Counted from the first letter of the stretch, positions 1 to 7,914 are shown. The stretch is 51,710 bases of DNA from an uncultured Brevundimonas sp. (GCF_937870815.1 NZ_CALMZS010000102.1:1-51710), one strand, 5' to 3'. Program-made: numbers and translations. Notes: generated from the sequence alone by a model not told the origin.

Positions 1-177
1 GAGACCGTCCGCGCCCTGCGCAAGGACGTGACCTCCAAATGCTACGGCGGCGACGCCACCCGCAAGAAGAAGCTGCTCGAGAAGCAGAAGGCCGGCAAGA
101 AGCGGATGCGCCAGTTCGGCAAGGTCGAGATCCCGCAGGAGGCCTTCATCGCCGCGCTGAAGATGGACGAGGATTGA
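1..177 (+). CDS. lepA: Elongation factor 4 (LepA), C-terminal end only
   Basis: Only the last 58 codons are in the window; the frame is open at base 1 and stops with TGA at 175-177. The residues include [19 protein letters not shown] and a tail with KRMRQF and [11 protein letters not shown], which is the conserved C-terminal domain of LepA. LepA is a ribosome-associated GTPase that assists translation and 30S assembly in the cytoplasm; its GTPase and EF-G-like domains lie outside the window. It is a housekeeping gene and marks the left border of the accessory segment that follows. Identification is near certain despite the truncation. Confidence 0.95.
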   Translation, partial: ETVRALRKDVTSKCYGGDATRKKKLLEKQKAGKKRMRQFGKVEIPQEAFIAALKMDED

Positions 178-200
178 CGCTTCGGGGGGATGATCGCGTC

Positions 201-458
201 ATGAAAACGATCATCCTGACTCGTCACGCCCGCGCCCGCATGGCCCAGTACGGCCTCCCGGAGGCCGCCGTCGTCGCCGCCGTTCGCCATCCGCTATGGA
301 CCGAACCGGACCCCAGGCCGGGCGTCGAGCGGCGTTTCGGTCGGCCGCCCGAACTGGACGGCCGCGTCCTCAGGGTGGCGTGTGTCGAGGAAAACGATCA
401 TATTCGGGTCCTGTCGGCCTTCCCCGACCGAGACGCGAGACCGCCCGATGGCGCCTGA
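201..458 (+). CDS. DUF4258 domain protein, possible toxin of a TA-like pair
   Basis: An 85-residue basic protein starting at ATG 201, 23 bp after lepA. The N-terminal part (LTRHARARMAQYGLPEAAV, about residues 6-24) is the pattern of DUF4258 proteins, where a His/Arg-containing first helix is followed by a small beta sheet (here the GRVLRVACVEENDHIRVLSA stretch). DUF4258 proteins are thought to be related to RelE/HigB-like small RNases, but this is not demonstrated for this member. The stop codon lies 11 bp inside the next gene (DUF2283). A family frequently found next to DUF2283 genes and the overlap both suggest a toxin-antitoxin-like module. Function is inferred from family and context only. 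Confidence 0.7.
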   Translation: MKTIILTRHARARMAQYGLPEAAVVAAVRHPLWTEPDPRPGVERRFGRPPELDGRVLRVACVEENDHIRVLSAFPDRDARPPDGA

Positions 459-681
459 AATAACCTATGATCCCGAGGCCGACGCCCTGTACATTCGGCT
501 GTCGGACGAGCGCCCCGTCGAAGGGGCGGACGCCGGGCCGTTCGTGCTGGACTACAGCGCCGACAACAAGGTCGTGGGCATCGAACTGCTGTCCGCCAGC
601 ACCGTCCTGGCCCCCGGCGACTGGACCAGGGCGCCGCGGCCGTCCGCCGGCAAGGACGGCCACGCCTGCGCGGCGGAATAG
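448..681 (+). CDS. DUF2283 domain protein, possible antitoxin partner
   Basis: A 77-residue acidic protein starting at ATG 448, overlapping the end of the DUF4258 gene by 11 bp. It contains ITYDPEADALYIRLSDE near the N-terminus and a VVGIELLSAS strand in the middle, the defining pattern of DUF2283. The C-terminal 20 residues are lower in complexity. Members of this family are small, single-domain proteins often encoded beside DUF4258 or other small-toxin genes. The overlap implies translational coupling and a fixed ratio of the two products. It could be an antitoxin, but no DNA-binding motif is visible and the role is an inference. Confidence 0.7.
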   Translation: MAPEITYDPEADALYIRLSDERPVEGADAGPFVLDYSADNKVVGIELLSASTVLAPGDWTRAPRPSAGKDGHACAAE

Positions 682-825
682 GAAAGGTCGGGACACACGC
701 CTTTCAAGGCGCCGTATCGACAGGAGAGGCGAAACGGCGTCCCCATTTCGGCGCCTGACCGTCTTGGGGATTGACCCGCCTCCCGCGGACGGGTCCGATG
801 GCCGCCCCGCGAGAAGGCTGAACCG

Positions 826-1617
826 ATGGCGACCGACACAATCAAAGCCGCCGACCGCGCCCCGCGCCTGGCCGTGCTGATCGACGCCGAGAACGCCTCG
901 CCCAAGATCGCCGAGGCCCTGTTCACCGAGATCGCCACCCTCGGCGAGGCCTCGGCCCGGCGCATCTACGGCGACTTCGCCAGCGCCCAGATCGCCGGCT
1001 GGACCCGCGTCCTCGCCCGCTTCGCCATCCAGCCGCAGCAGAATTTCGCCAACACCAAGGGCAAGAATTCCGGCGACATCGCCCTCGTCATCGACGCCAT
1101 GGACCTGCTCCACTCGGGCCGCTTCGACGGCTTCTGCCTGGTCTCCTCCGACGCCGACTTCACCCGCCTGGCCTCGCGCATCCGCGAGGAGGGGGTCGAC
1201 GTCTACGGCTTCGGCGAGCGCAAGACGCCCGAGAGCTTCCGCCAGGCCTGCACCCGCTTCATCTACACCGAGAACCTCAGCGCCCCCGTCGCGGGCGGCG
1301 AGGACGAGGCCGCCCCGGCGTCCTCCGGCCGCGGCCGCAAGTCCGCCGCGGCCGGGGCCGGCGCCGCGCCCGCCCCCGGCAAACGCCCCCCGGCCGAGGC
1401 CGCCCGCCTGATCGCCACGGTCATCGCCGACATGGACGAGGACGGCGCCGGCTGGGTCAACGCCGGCGGCATCGCCAACCGCCTGCGCAACGCCTACCCC
1501 GACTTCGACCAGCGCAGCTACGGCTACGCCAAGCTCTCCGACCTGATCCGCGCCACCGGCCGGTTCGAGGTGGAGACCAGCGCCGGCGGGGCGATGCGGG
1601 TGAGGGACCGGGCTTAG
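826..1617 (+). CDS. NYN-domain protein with C-terminal LOTUS/OST-HTH domain
   Basis: 263 residues. Residues 14-150 form a NYN (PIN-like, LabA/DUF88) nuclease fold: LAVLIDAENASPKIA carries the first acidic position, KNSGDIALVIDAMDLL the second, and LVSSDADFTRLASRI the third, as in metal-dependent RNases. An Ala/Pro/Gly-rich linker (about 160-190) leads to an OST-HTH/LOTUS domain (about 190-255, with GWVNAGGIANRLRNAYPDF), a domain linked to RNA or G-quadruplex binding. Start is ATG 826, 144 bp after the previous gene. The NYN-LOTUS architecture is common in bacteria and usually annotated as uncharacterised; RNA cleavage is predicted from the family. Its place beside a TA-like pair and an R-M system may be coincidental. 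Confidence 0.88.
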   Translation: MATDTIKAADRAPRLAVLIDAENASPKIAEALFTEIATLGEASARRIYGDFASAQIAGWTRVLARFAIQPQQNFANTKGKNSGDIALVIDAMDLLHSGRFDGFCLVSSDADFTRLASRIREEGVDVYGFGERKTPESFRQACTRFIYTENLSAPVAGGEDEAAPASSGRGRKSAAAGAGAAPAPGKRPPAEAARLIATVIADMDEDGAGWVNAGGIANRLRNAYPDFDQRSYGYAKLSDLIRATGRFEVETSAGGAMRVRDRA

Positions 1618-1644
1618 GGGGGGCGGGGCGCGCCTACCCGCCGT

Positions 1645-1669
1645 CATCCCCGGGTCCGTCCCGGGGATC
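1645..1669. repeat. Palindromic intergenic repeat (REP-like)
   Basis: Inverted repeat ATCCCCGGG / CCCGGGGAT separated by five bases, just after the NYN-LOTUS gene, within a CGTCATCC...GGATCCATGG context that resembles repeats scattered between genes of many GC-rich alphaproteobacteria. It could also act as a transcription terminator for the upstream gene, although no T run follows. Confidence 0.6.
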
Positions 1670-1803
1670 CATGGGTCCGCCGCAGGGAGGCGGGCGACGC
1701 TCTGGTAGGACTCCGGAAACCTGTTCATGATCAGGTTGTTCCTGACTTGTTCTCCTGGCGGAATCTCTCCAGTCTGCCACGCTCAACAAGCGCGGAGTCG
1801 ACC

Positions 1804-3003
1804 GTGTCGGAGTATGCCCTGATGGTGAAACAGGCTGGCCAGGCGACGGCCGACAAGGCGGTCGATCTTGGCCTGATCGAGGGGCCCGCCCGTCCGACGG
1901 TGAAGCAGCCCGCGCTGAAATTGATCCGCGGCGACAAGGACGACGCCCCGGGCGATTTCACCTTCATCGACCTGTTCGCGGGCATCGGCGGATTGCGGCG
2001 GGGCTTCGAGTCGATCGGCGGCCGGTGCGTCTTCACGTCCGAATGGGACAGGTACAGTCAGAAGACCTACCGGGCGAACTTCCCCGACGACGACCACGAA
2101 ATCAACGGCGACATCACCAAAATCGAGGCGGCGGCCATCCCGCCCCATGACGTTCTGCTGGCCGGCTTTCCCTGCCAGCCCTTCTCCATCGCCGGCGTGT
2201 CGAAGAAGAACGCTCTGGGCCGGGCGCACGGTTTTGCGGACAAGACCCAGGGCACGCTTTTCTACGACGTGGCGCGCATCATCGCCCACCATCGCCCGGC
2301 GGCCTTCCTGCTCGAGAACGTCCGCAACCTCGTCGGCCACGACAAGGGCAAGACCTTCCAGACCATCAAGGATGTTCTGACGGAAGAGCTCGGCTACACC
2401 ATCGACTTCCGGGTTATCGACGGACGCCACTGGACCCCCCAGCATCGCGAGCGGATTTTCATCGTCGGCTTCCGCGAGGACCAGGGCTTCCGCTTCGCCG
2501 ACCTGAAGCTGCCTGACGCGGCCCCGAAGCTGGAGACCATCCTCCATCCGGGTGACGGCTCGGAGGCGCCCGACCAGCGCTTCACCGTCGGCAATTCCGG
2601 TCGCGTGTCGGACAAATACACCCTGACCGACCACCTCTGGAACTATCTCCAGCGCTACAAGGAAAAGCACCAGGCCGCCGGCAACGGCTTCGGCTTTGGC
2701 CTTGTCGGACCCGATGACGTGGCCCGCACCCTGTCGGCCCGCTACTACAAGGATGGCTCGGAAATCCTCGTAAAGCAGGAGGACGGCAAGGCGCCGCGCC
2801 GGCTGACGCCGCGAGAATGCGCCAGGCTGATGGGTTTCGACGAGCCCCAGGGCAACGACTTCATCATCCCGGTTTCGGACACCCAGGCCTATCGCCAGTT
2901 CGGGAATTCTGTTGTGGTGCCGGCCGTGAAAGCCGTCGCCGAACATATGAAGCCGCACCTCTTCGCCGCGCTCGGGAAACGGCCGAAGGCGAAGGTTGGC
3001 TGA
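1804..3003 (+). CDS. dcm: DNA (cytosine-5)-methyltransferase, Dcm/EcoRII-like
   Basis: 399 residues from GTG 1804, which has GGAG six bases upstream; an in-frame TTG at 1747 lacks a clear ribosome binding site. All C5-methyltransferase motifs are visible: I ([17 protein letters not shown]), IV with the catalytic Cys ([11 protein letters not shown]), VI (ENVRNL), VIII ([11 protein letters not shown]), IX ([14 protein letters not shown]) and X ([11 protein letters not shown]). The stretch [18 protein letters not shown] in the target-recognition region closely matches E. coli Dcm, so CCWGG is the predicted target, with methylation of the inner C. The gene overlaps vsr by 8 bp and is followed by an MvaI/BcnI-type endonuclease, so it acts as the protective methylase of an R-M system. 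Confidence 0.94.
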   Translation: MSEYALMVKQAGQATADKAVDLGLIEGPARPTVKQPALKLIRGDKDDAPGDFTFIDLFAGIGGLRRGFESIGGRCVFTSEWDRYSQKTYRANFPDDDHEINGDITKIEAAAIPPHDVLLAGFPCQPFSIAGVSKKNALGRAHGFADKTQGTLFYDVARIIAHHRPAAFLLENVRNLVGHDKGKTFQTIKDVLTEELGYTIDFRVIDGRHWTPQHRERIFIVGFREDQGFRFADLKLPDAAPKLETILHPGDGSEAPDQRFTVGNSGRVSDKYTLTDHLWNYLQRYKEKHQAAGNGFGFGLVGPDDVARTLSARYYKDGSEILVKQEDGKAPRRLTPRECARLMGFDEPQGNDFIIPVSDTQAYRQFGNSVVVPAVKAVAEHMKPHLFAALGKRPKAKVG

Positions 3004-3451
3004 CGTCGTCGATCCGGCCACCCGCAGCCGGATGATGTCCGGCATCCGGGGCAAGAACACCAGGCCGGAACTGCAGATCCGCAAGGCGCTCCACGCGCGC
3101 GGCTTCCGCTACCGACTGCACTGCAAGGACCTGCCCGGCAACCCCGACCTGTGCCTGCCGAAGCACCGCGCGGTGATCTTCGTGCACGGCTGCTTCTGGC
3201 ACGGGCACGGATGTCACCTGTTCAAATGGCCGAAGACGAGGCCGGAGTTCTGGCGGGAGAAGATCGGGCGGAACTGCGAGGTCCATCGGGCAGCGGAAGA
3301 TCGCCTGGTCGATCAGGGTTGGCGAGTAGCGGTTATCTGGGAGTGTGCGCTGAAGGGTTCACGCAAGTGGCCCATGGCCAAGGTCGTTGATGACTGCCAG
3401 GCTTGGTTGTTGTCATCGACCGTCAGGCTGGAAATCCCCGACGGACCATAG
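2996..3451 (+). CDS. vsr: Very short patch repair (Vsr) mismatch endonuclease
   Basis: 151 residues from a TTG start at 2996, overlapping the end of dcm by 8 bp. With this start, the metal-binding Asp of PGNPDL is residue 51 and the two His of [12 protein letters not shown] are residues 64 and 69, exactly the numbering of the E. coli Vsr catalytic residues, which supports the TTG. The [12 protein letters not shown] and [11 protein letters not shown] segments also match. Vsr nicks 5' of the T in T:G mismatches made by deamination of 5-methylcytosine, so repair restores the methylation site. Gene order M-V-R with overlaps points to a single operon. Cytoplasmic. Confidence 0.95.
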   Translation: MADVVDPATRSRMMSGIRGKNTRPELQIRKALHARGFRYRLHCKDLPGNPDLCLPKHRAVIFVHGCFWHGHGCHLFKWPKTRPEFWREKIGRNCEVHRAAEDRLVDQGWRVAVIWECALKGSRKWPMAKVVDDCQAWLLSSTVRLEIPDGP

Positions 3452-3462
3452 AGCGGGGGAAG

Positions 3463-4758
3463 ATGAATCTCAGGGATGTCGAGAGGGCGATGCTCGCCCA
3501 AGGAGTGACCCAGCTTCTTTACAAGAAGCTGTCCCCAAACGACAATTCCAAGAACCAAGTCTACATAGCTGGAAGCTTGGGTATTTTGAATGTCCTCCCG
3601 ATGGGCGAGATTCAGTCGGTAAGGACGTCAAAAGGGATGCACATTCTGAGCGCGGCGCTGGATTTCCACTGGCTACGCCTTGACGGCGAACCCGCAGTTG
3701 CTCCCAACACCCAGCTTATTCTTTATCCGCAGTATCCAGAGGTTCGTCTGTCGGGCTTCCTCCTCGGTGCACGGGGCGCTCCCAATCAGCTCATGACTTC
3801 GCGCGACGAGGGCCGGGTGCTCTTCCTCGGCATAACGCGGTCGCAGCGGATTCTGGCCTACGCCGACAATGATCCGGCGCTGGTGGCGGAACTATCGGCG
3901 CTGGGCGGCTTGGCCCAGACGGGCGCTTTCAAACATCTCCCGATAGGCACGGCTGATACGTCTCGTGACCGGTTGCTTGAGCGGTTGACGACCATCGCGG
4001 CGGCCGGATGGGTTCAGGCGCAGCGGCTCTATCCTGATGGACACTTGGGGCCATGTGGAGGGACCAACTGCGGTGGGTATACCTTGGAGGCCCAGCTGGG
4101 GATCGCCCCGAACGGCAGAAGTGAACCGGATTTCGAGGGCTGGGAACTCAAGAGCCACGCCGTAACCCGCTTTGACAGATTGGGGGTGGGGCAACTCACG
4201 TTGATGACGCCCGAGCCCACAGGCGGCTTCTACAAGACTCAGGGGGCGGCTGCCTTCGTTCGGAGGTTTGGTTATGCTGACAGGACAGTTGGGGACCGGT
4301 TGAACTTCTCAAGCCCGCATCGAGCCGGAGTCCGAAATGAGGTGACCGGACTGACGTTGCAGTTGCTTGGCTACGACACCAGGGAAGAACGAATAACAGA
4401 TCCCCACGCCTCATTCGCCTTGCATGACGACGAGGGTGAAATCGCTGCAGAGTGGCACTACGCCGGACTTCTAAAACACTGGAATCGAAAGCACGCCAAA
4501 GCGGCGTATGTGCCGAGCCTCTGTCAACGCGGCGATCCCGTTCACTATCGCTACGGTGATCGGGTCCGGCTGGGCATCGAGACGGATTTTGAGAGGTTTC
4601 TGGCGGCAGTCTCCAGCGGCGCCGTCTGGTACGATCCAGGAATCAAACTCGAGCTCGCATCGTCGGGTGAACCGCGTCTGAAACGCCGCAGTCAATTTCG
4701 CATCCGGTCCGCAAGCCTCGCCAAGTTGTATGCTCGGTTCGAGGAAATCGCTCTCTGA
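3463..4758 (+). CDS. MvaI/BcnI-family type II restriction endonuclease
   Basis: 431 residues from ATG 3463, 11 bp after vsr, with a GGGGGA ribosome binding site. Residues 205-232 contain E209, D223, E228 and K230 in the arrangement E-x13-D-x4-E-x-K inside LEAQL...PDFEGWELKSH, the same spacing as the active site I recall for MvaI (E36, D50, E55, K57). MvaI cuts CCWGG, which fits the Dcm-like methylase of the same operon. The protein has about 190 extra N-terminal residues relative to MvaI, with no motif I recognise. Base composition is much lower in GC than the surroundings (27 G+C in the 60 bases 3541-3600), indicating transfer. Family assignment is strong; specificity is inferred. Confidence 0.85.
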   Translation: MNLRDVERAMLAQGVTQLLYKKLSPNDNSKNQVYIAGSLGILNVLPMGEIQSVRTSKGMHILSAALDFHWLRLDGEPAVAPNTQLILYPQYPEVRLSGFLLGARGAPNQLMTSRDEGRVLFLGITRSQRILAYADNDPALVAELSALGGLAQTGAFKHLPIGTADTSRDRLLERLTTIAAAGWVQAQRLYPDGHLGPCGGTNCGGYTLEAQLGIAPNGRSEPDFEGWELKSHAVTRFDRLGVGQLTLMTPEPTGGFYKTQGAAAFVRRFGYADRTVGDRLNFSSPHRAGVRNEVTGLTLQLLGYDTREERITDPHASFALHDDEGEIAAEWHYAGLLKHWNRKHAKAAYVPSLCQRGDPVHYRYGDRVRLGIETDFERFLAAVSSGAVWYDPGIKLELASSGEPRLKRRSQFRIRSASLAKLYARFEEIAL

Positions 4759-4788
4759 GTTCATCGCCAGCCTCCGCCGTCGCGTCTT

Positions 4789-4931
4789 GTCTCCTCCCCG
4801 TCGCTCCGCGATGGGGAGGGGGACCGCGAAGCGGTGGATGGGCGCCGATCCGCGCACGCCGCCTACCCCTCCGTCACGGCGCGTATTCGCGCCGCGCCAC
4901 CTCCCCATCGCTGCGCGAACAGGGAGGAGAC
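4789..4931. repeat. 143-bp element with 10-bp terminal inverted repeats and two internal hairpins
   Basis: The ends GTCTCCTCCC (4789-4798) and GGGAGGAGAC (4922-4931) are perfect inverted repeats. Inside, CCTCCCC/GGGGAGG (4793-4819) and a CCTCCCC/AGGGAGG pair (4900-4927) form hairpins. This is the layout of a BIME- or MITE-like non-autonomous repeat. It lies directly after the restriction endonuclease gene and may also terminate its transcription. Confidence 0.65.
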
Positions 4932-5061
4932 GGGGGAGCCGTGACGCTGTGCTGGCAATCCGCGAATCTATAGTCGGGTTCAGAGGAAAATCTCCGGCTC
5001 TTTCAACCCCATAGTAGATTCTCGATGCAATCTTTCCGCCCCAGGAAGGACCCGTCGTACA

Positions 5062-5089
5062 CTCCCTCCCATCCCGTCGGTGGGGAGGG
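5062..5089. repeat. Small palindrome, CTCCCTCCC / GGGGAGGG
   Basis: Imperfect inverted repeat with an 11-base loop containing ATCCCGTCGGT, related in sequence to the other CTCCC-rich palindromes in the window. Confidence 0.5.
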
Positions 5090-5416
5090 CGTCGGATCCA
5101 CGTTCCTCGATGGCGGCGGGCTGTGGTCGAGCGATGAAGCCCGGGCGAAGGAGAGTCCGGGGGTCCTCGCGGAGGTCGATGGATGGCCTCTGCTTGCTCG
5201 CCGCGCGGTTTGAGGTCGGGCCGATGCCGCCTTTCGTGCGGTCACGTCCGGCCCATGGCGATGTCCAGCAATGGCGCCGCCATGTTCCGGCAAGGCCTCA
5301 ATCGGGCCGCCAGCCGGAGGGTCGTGTGGAAATCGACTGCGCGGGACAGCCTGTCTCGTCGAAACGGTTATCACGATTTCACCGGGCGAGGCCCGGCTGT
5401 CCCGCTCTCTCCCCAC

Positions 5417-5434
5417 CCGCTTGCCCGCAAGCGG
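5417..5434. repeat. Perfect 8-bp inverted repeat, CCGCTTGC-CC-GCAAGCGG
   Basis: Perfect hairpin arms with a two-base loop, about 50 bp upstream of the small gene at 5487. The core CGCTTGC/GCAAGCG recurs in the palindrome after thiD (25494-25515). Confidence 0.5.
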
Positions 5435-5486
5435 CGAAGAGTCATGCCCGAAGCGCGCCCCTGGCCCCCAGCCCCCCGGAGCTCCC

Positions 5487-5756
5487 ATGAAACACCGACC
5501 CCTCAGCCGCCGCCGCATCAATGACCTCGTCATCCACGAGGTCCAGCGCGAGCGCCTCGCCCGCATCGCCCGGGGCGAGATCGAGCCGATGTGCGATCGC
5601 GAGGGCTTCTTCCTGTGGAGCGTGCGCGAGGGCGGCCGCCCGAAATACGCGGACTTCATCCTGCCGCCCCTGCTGTACCTCTACGAACAGGAGCGCCTTG
5701 AACACGAGGCCCGGAAGGAGGAGGCCGACGCTCCCGCCGATGTCACCGCTTCCTGA
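5487..5756 (+). CDS. Small conserved-looking hypothetical protein
   Basis: 89 residues from ATG 5487, with GGAG just upstream. The sequence is charged, with ARGEIEPMCDREGFFLWSVR near residue 25 and a hydrophobic ILPPLLYLYEQERL stretch near residue 60; no signal peptide or known domain was recognised. Codon use is like that of the backbone genes and unlike the restriction locus, so it appears native. The 3' end overlaps the 3' end of the convergent minus-strand gene by 14 bp. I do not recognise the family and assign no function. Confidence 0.6.
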   Translation: MKHRPLSRRRINDLVIHEVQRERLARIARGEIEPMCDREGFFLWSVREGGRPKYADFILPPLLYLYEQERLEHEARKEEADAPADVTAS

Positions 5757-6189
5757 ACCGCCCCGCCTCGGCCTTCAGGTTGGCGCCCCAGTCGGTCGCC
5801 GGATGGTCCGGCTCGGGGGCGAACGGCAGGGTCCCGGCCACGCCGCGCGCGGCCAGGGCCAGCGGCAGGGCGAACAGGGGCAGCAGGCGCAGCGGCTTGC
5901 GGCGTTTGTCCGTCACGTCCCAGCCCTCGGCCTCGAAGGCCGGGACCAGGTCGGCGGGGGAGCGGCGGTGAAGGTCGCGCAGATGGTCGGGCCAGTCGGC
6001 GGGCAGGGGGACGGCCTCGGCCTCGTCCAGCGACAGGCCGAAGGCGGCGCGGGCGACGGCGTCGACCTCCGGGTGTTCGTGGCGCAGGTCCGGGTCGGCG
6101 AGGCGCGGCTTCATCAGCGCCTTCAGCTCGAGGGCGTCGACGCCGGGCAGGTCGGCGAGGCGGCGCAGGGGGGCGGCGCGGGCGTTCAC
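5743..6189 (-). CDS. Hypothetical protein translationally coupled to putP
   Basis: 148 residues from a GTG start at 6189 that overlaps the putP stop codon by four bases (GTGA). The N-terminal 100 residues are charged and rich in Leu, Asp and Arg; a short hydrophobic segment (LLPLFALPLALAARGVAG) lies near residue 105 and could be a single membrane-associated helix. The coupling suggests it is made with the symporter, perhaps as an accessory protein, but no homologous family was recognised. Its stop overlaps the convergent small gene. Confidence 0.6.
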   Translation of the reverse strand: MNARAAPLRRLADLPGVDALELKALMKPRLADPDLRHEHPEVDAVARAAFGLSLDEAEAVPLPADWPDHLRDLHRRSPADLVPAFEAEGWDVTDKRRKPLRLLPLFALPLALAARGVAGTLPFAPEPDHPATDWGANLKAEAGRFRKR

Positions 6190-7706
6190 GAGGCCGCCTC
6201 CGGCGCCCGCGCCCCGGCCAGCTTCGCCCCGACGGCGTCGAAGGTCCCGGCGACCTCGCCCTGCGGGGTCCGGCCCATCAGGCTGACGCCGACGATGGCC
6301 AGGGCGCTGAGGAGGAAGCCGGGGACCATCTCGTACAGCACCGTGGTCAGGGCCGCGCCCGAGGGCAGCACCGGGGCGAAGATCCAGACCAGCACGGTGG
6401 CGGCGCCGGTGATCATGCCGGCGAGGGCGCCGTTCCGCGTCATCCGCCTCCACGTCAGCGACAGGATGATCAGCGGCCCGAAGGCGGCGCCGAAGCCGGC
6501 CCAGGCGTTGGCCACGAGGCCCAGCACATTGTTGTCCGGGCTGTACGCCAGCCCGACGGCGGCGAGGGCGACCGCCAGCACGGCGATCCGCCCGACCAGC
6601 ACCAGCTCGGTCTGCGACGCGCTGCGGCGCACGAACAGGCCGTAGAAGTCTTCGGTCAGGGAGGAGGACGACACCAGCAGCTGCGACGAGATGGTGCTCA
6701 TGATGGCCGCGAGGATGGCGGCCAGCAGGAAGCCGGTGACCAGCGGATCGAACAGCAGGTCGGAGAGGAGGATGAAGATGGTCTCCGGATCGGCGACGCT
6801 GAGGCCGTGGGCGGTGGCGTAGGCCAGGCCGGTCAGGCCGGTGGCGAGGGCCCCGGCCAGCGACACGATCATCCAGCTCATGCCGATGCGGCGGGCGACC
6901 GGAATGTCCCGCACCGAGCGGATGGCCATGAAGCGGACGATGATGTGCGGCTGGCCGAAATAGCCGAGGCCCCAGGCCAGGGCCGAGACGACGCCGACGG
7001 CGCTGGTCCCGGCCAGCAGGTCGAGGCGGGCCGGATCGACCGAGCGGACGATCTCCGCCGTCTCGGCCGGGCCGCCGACCTCGATCATGGCCACGACCGG
7101 CACGAGGACCAGGGCCAGGAACATGATGCAGCCCTGCACGAAATCGGTCAGGCTGACGGCCAGAAAGCCCCCGAACAATGTGTAGGCCAGCACCACCCCG
7201 GCGGTGATCCACAGGCCCCAGGCGTAGTCGAGGCCGAAGGCGCTGTCGAACAGCTTGCCGCCCGCGACCAGGCCGCTGGCGGTGTAGAGGGTGAAGAAGA
7301 CGACGATGACGAGGGAGGAGATCACCCGCAGCAGGTGCGACCGGTCGGCGAACCGCTTGCCGAGATAGTCGGGGATGGTGATCGCGTCCCCGGCCGCCTC
7401 GGTGTAGACGCGCAGCCGCGGAGCCACGATCAGGTAGTTCAGCCAGGCCCCTGCGACCAGGCCGAGCCCGATCCAGGCCGCCGACAGCCCGGTGGCGAAC
7501 ATGGCCCCGGGCAGGCCCAGCATCAGCCAGCCGCTCATGTCCGAGGCGCCCGCCGACAGCGCCGTCACCGCCGGCCCCAGCCGCCGCCCGCCCAGCATGT
7601 AGCCGGACACGTCGCCGGTGGACCTGCGCCACGCATAGACGCCGATGCCCAGCATCAGCATGAAATACAGGCCGAGGGTGACGAGGGCGCCGGTTTCCAT
7701 CCGCAT
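6186..7706 (-). CDS. putP: Sodium/proline symporter (SSS family)
   Basis: 506 residues with about 13 hydrophobic segments. The N-terminal region matches PutP closely: GYMLGGRRLGPAVTALSAG, ASDMSGWLMLGLPGA and ITIPDYLGKRF are hallmarks of the Na+/proline branch of the sodium:solute symporter family. It imports proline with Na+ at the inner membrane. ATG 7706 is chosen; a second in-frame ATG lies two codons further on. The downstream GTG gene overlaps its stop, forming a two-gene unit. No putA is visible nearby. Substrate is assigned by similarity and could include other small solutes. Confidence 0.9.
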   Translation of the reverse strand: MRMETGALVTLGLYFMLMLGIGVYAWRRSTGDVSGYMLGGRRLGPAVTALSAGASDMSGWLMLGLPGAMFATGLSAAWIGLGLVAGAWLNYLIVAPRLRVYTEAAGDAITIPDYLGKRFADRSHLLRVISSLVIVVFFTLYTASGLVAGGKLFDSAFGLDYAWGLWITAGVVLAYTLFGGFLAVSLTDFVQGCIMFLALVLVPVVAMIEVGGPAETAEIVRSVDPARLDLLAGTSAVGVVSALAWGLGYFGQPHIIVRFMAIRSVRDIPVARRIGMSWMIVSLAGALATGLTGLAYATAHGLSVADPETIFILLSDLLFDPLVTGFLLAAILAAIMSTISSQLLVSSSSLTEDFYGLFVRRSASQTELVLVGRIAVLAVALAAVGLAYSPDNNVLGLVANAWAGFGAAFGPLIILSLTWRRMTRNGALAGMITGAATVLVWIFAPVLPSGAALTTVLYEMVPGFLLSALAIVGVSLMGRTPQGEVAGTFDAVGAKLAGARAPEAAS

Positions 7707-7748
7707 GGCGTAGCAGCGTTGCCGCGACCGGGTCCACCCCGGCCCGGA

Positions 7749-7850
7749 TCAGGGGAAGGTCGCCACGCTGCACACCGCCGCCGCGTCGCCGAGGGCGTCG
7801 AAGACCCGCGGCGCGGCGGCGGTGATCCGCATGCCGGCGAGGCGGGGCGC
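7749..7850 (-). pseudogene. Possible gene remnant upstream of putP
   Basis: On the minus strand, a short open frame ending in TGA at 7751-7749 reads like the tail of a real protein (MRITAAAPRVFDALGDAAA, then VCSVATFP), preceded by a few compatible residues. There is no upstream continuation, so this could be the leftover C-terminus of a deleted gene. It could equally be chance in high-GC DNA. Confidence 0.2.
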
Positions 7851-7914
7851 TTGACGCCGCGTCCGCCAGGCCCAAGGCTCGGCTCAAGCGGACTCGACCG
7901 AAGCCGCACGAAAC

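Larger units (their letters stand above)
4759..5486. other. Gene-free repeat-bearing segment after the R-M locus
   Basis: 728 bp without a convincing gene on either strand. Open frames exist, but they are short or shadow the next gene, and their translations are strings of Pro, Ser, Arg and Gly typical of palindromic repeats. The segment holds a 143-bp inverted-repeat element (4789-4931) and smaller palindromes at 5062-5089 and 5417-5434. It separates the low-GC restriction gene from the chromosomal backbone and is likely a scar of past insertions. Confidence 0.6.

Noticed and set aside
1747..1803. TTG 1747 as the start of the methyltransferase
   Set aside because: No ribosome binding site, and the added 19 residues are unlike the family; GTG 1804 has GGAG at good distance.
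5003..5659. A minus-strand frame across the gene-free segment
   Set aside because: It reads through palindromic repeats and the gene at 5487 and looks like neither a domain nor a natural protein.
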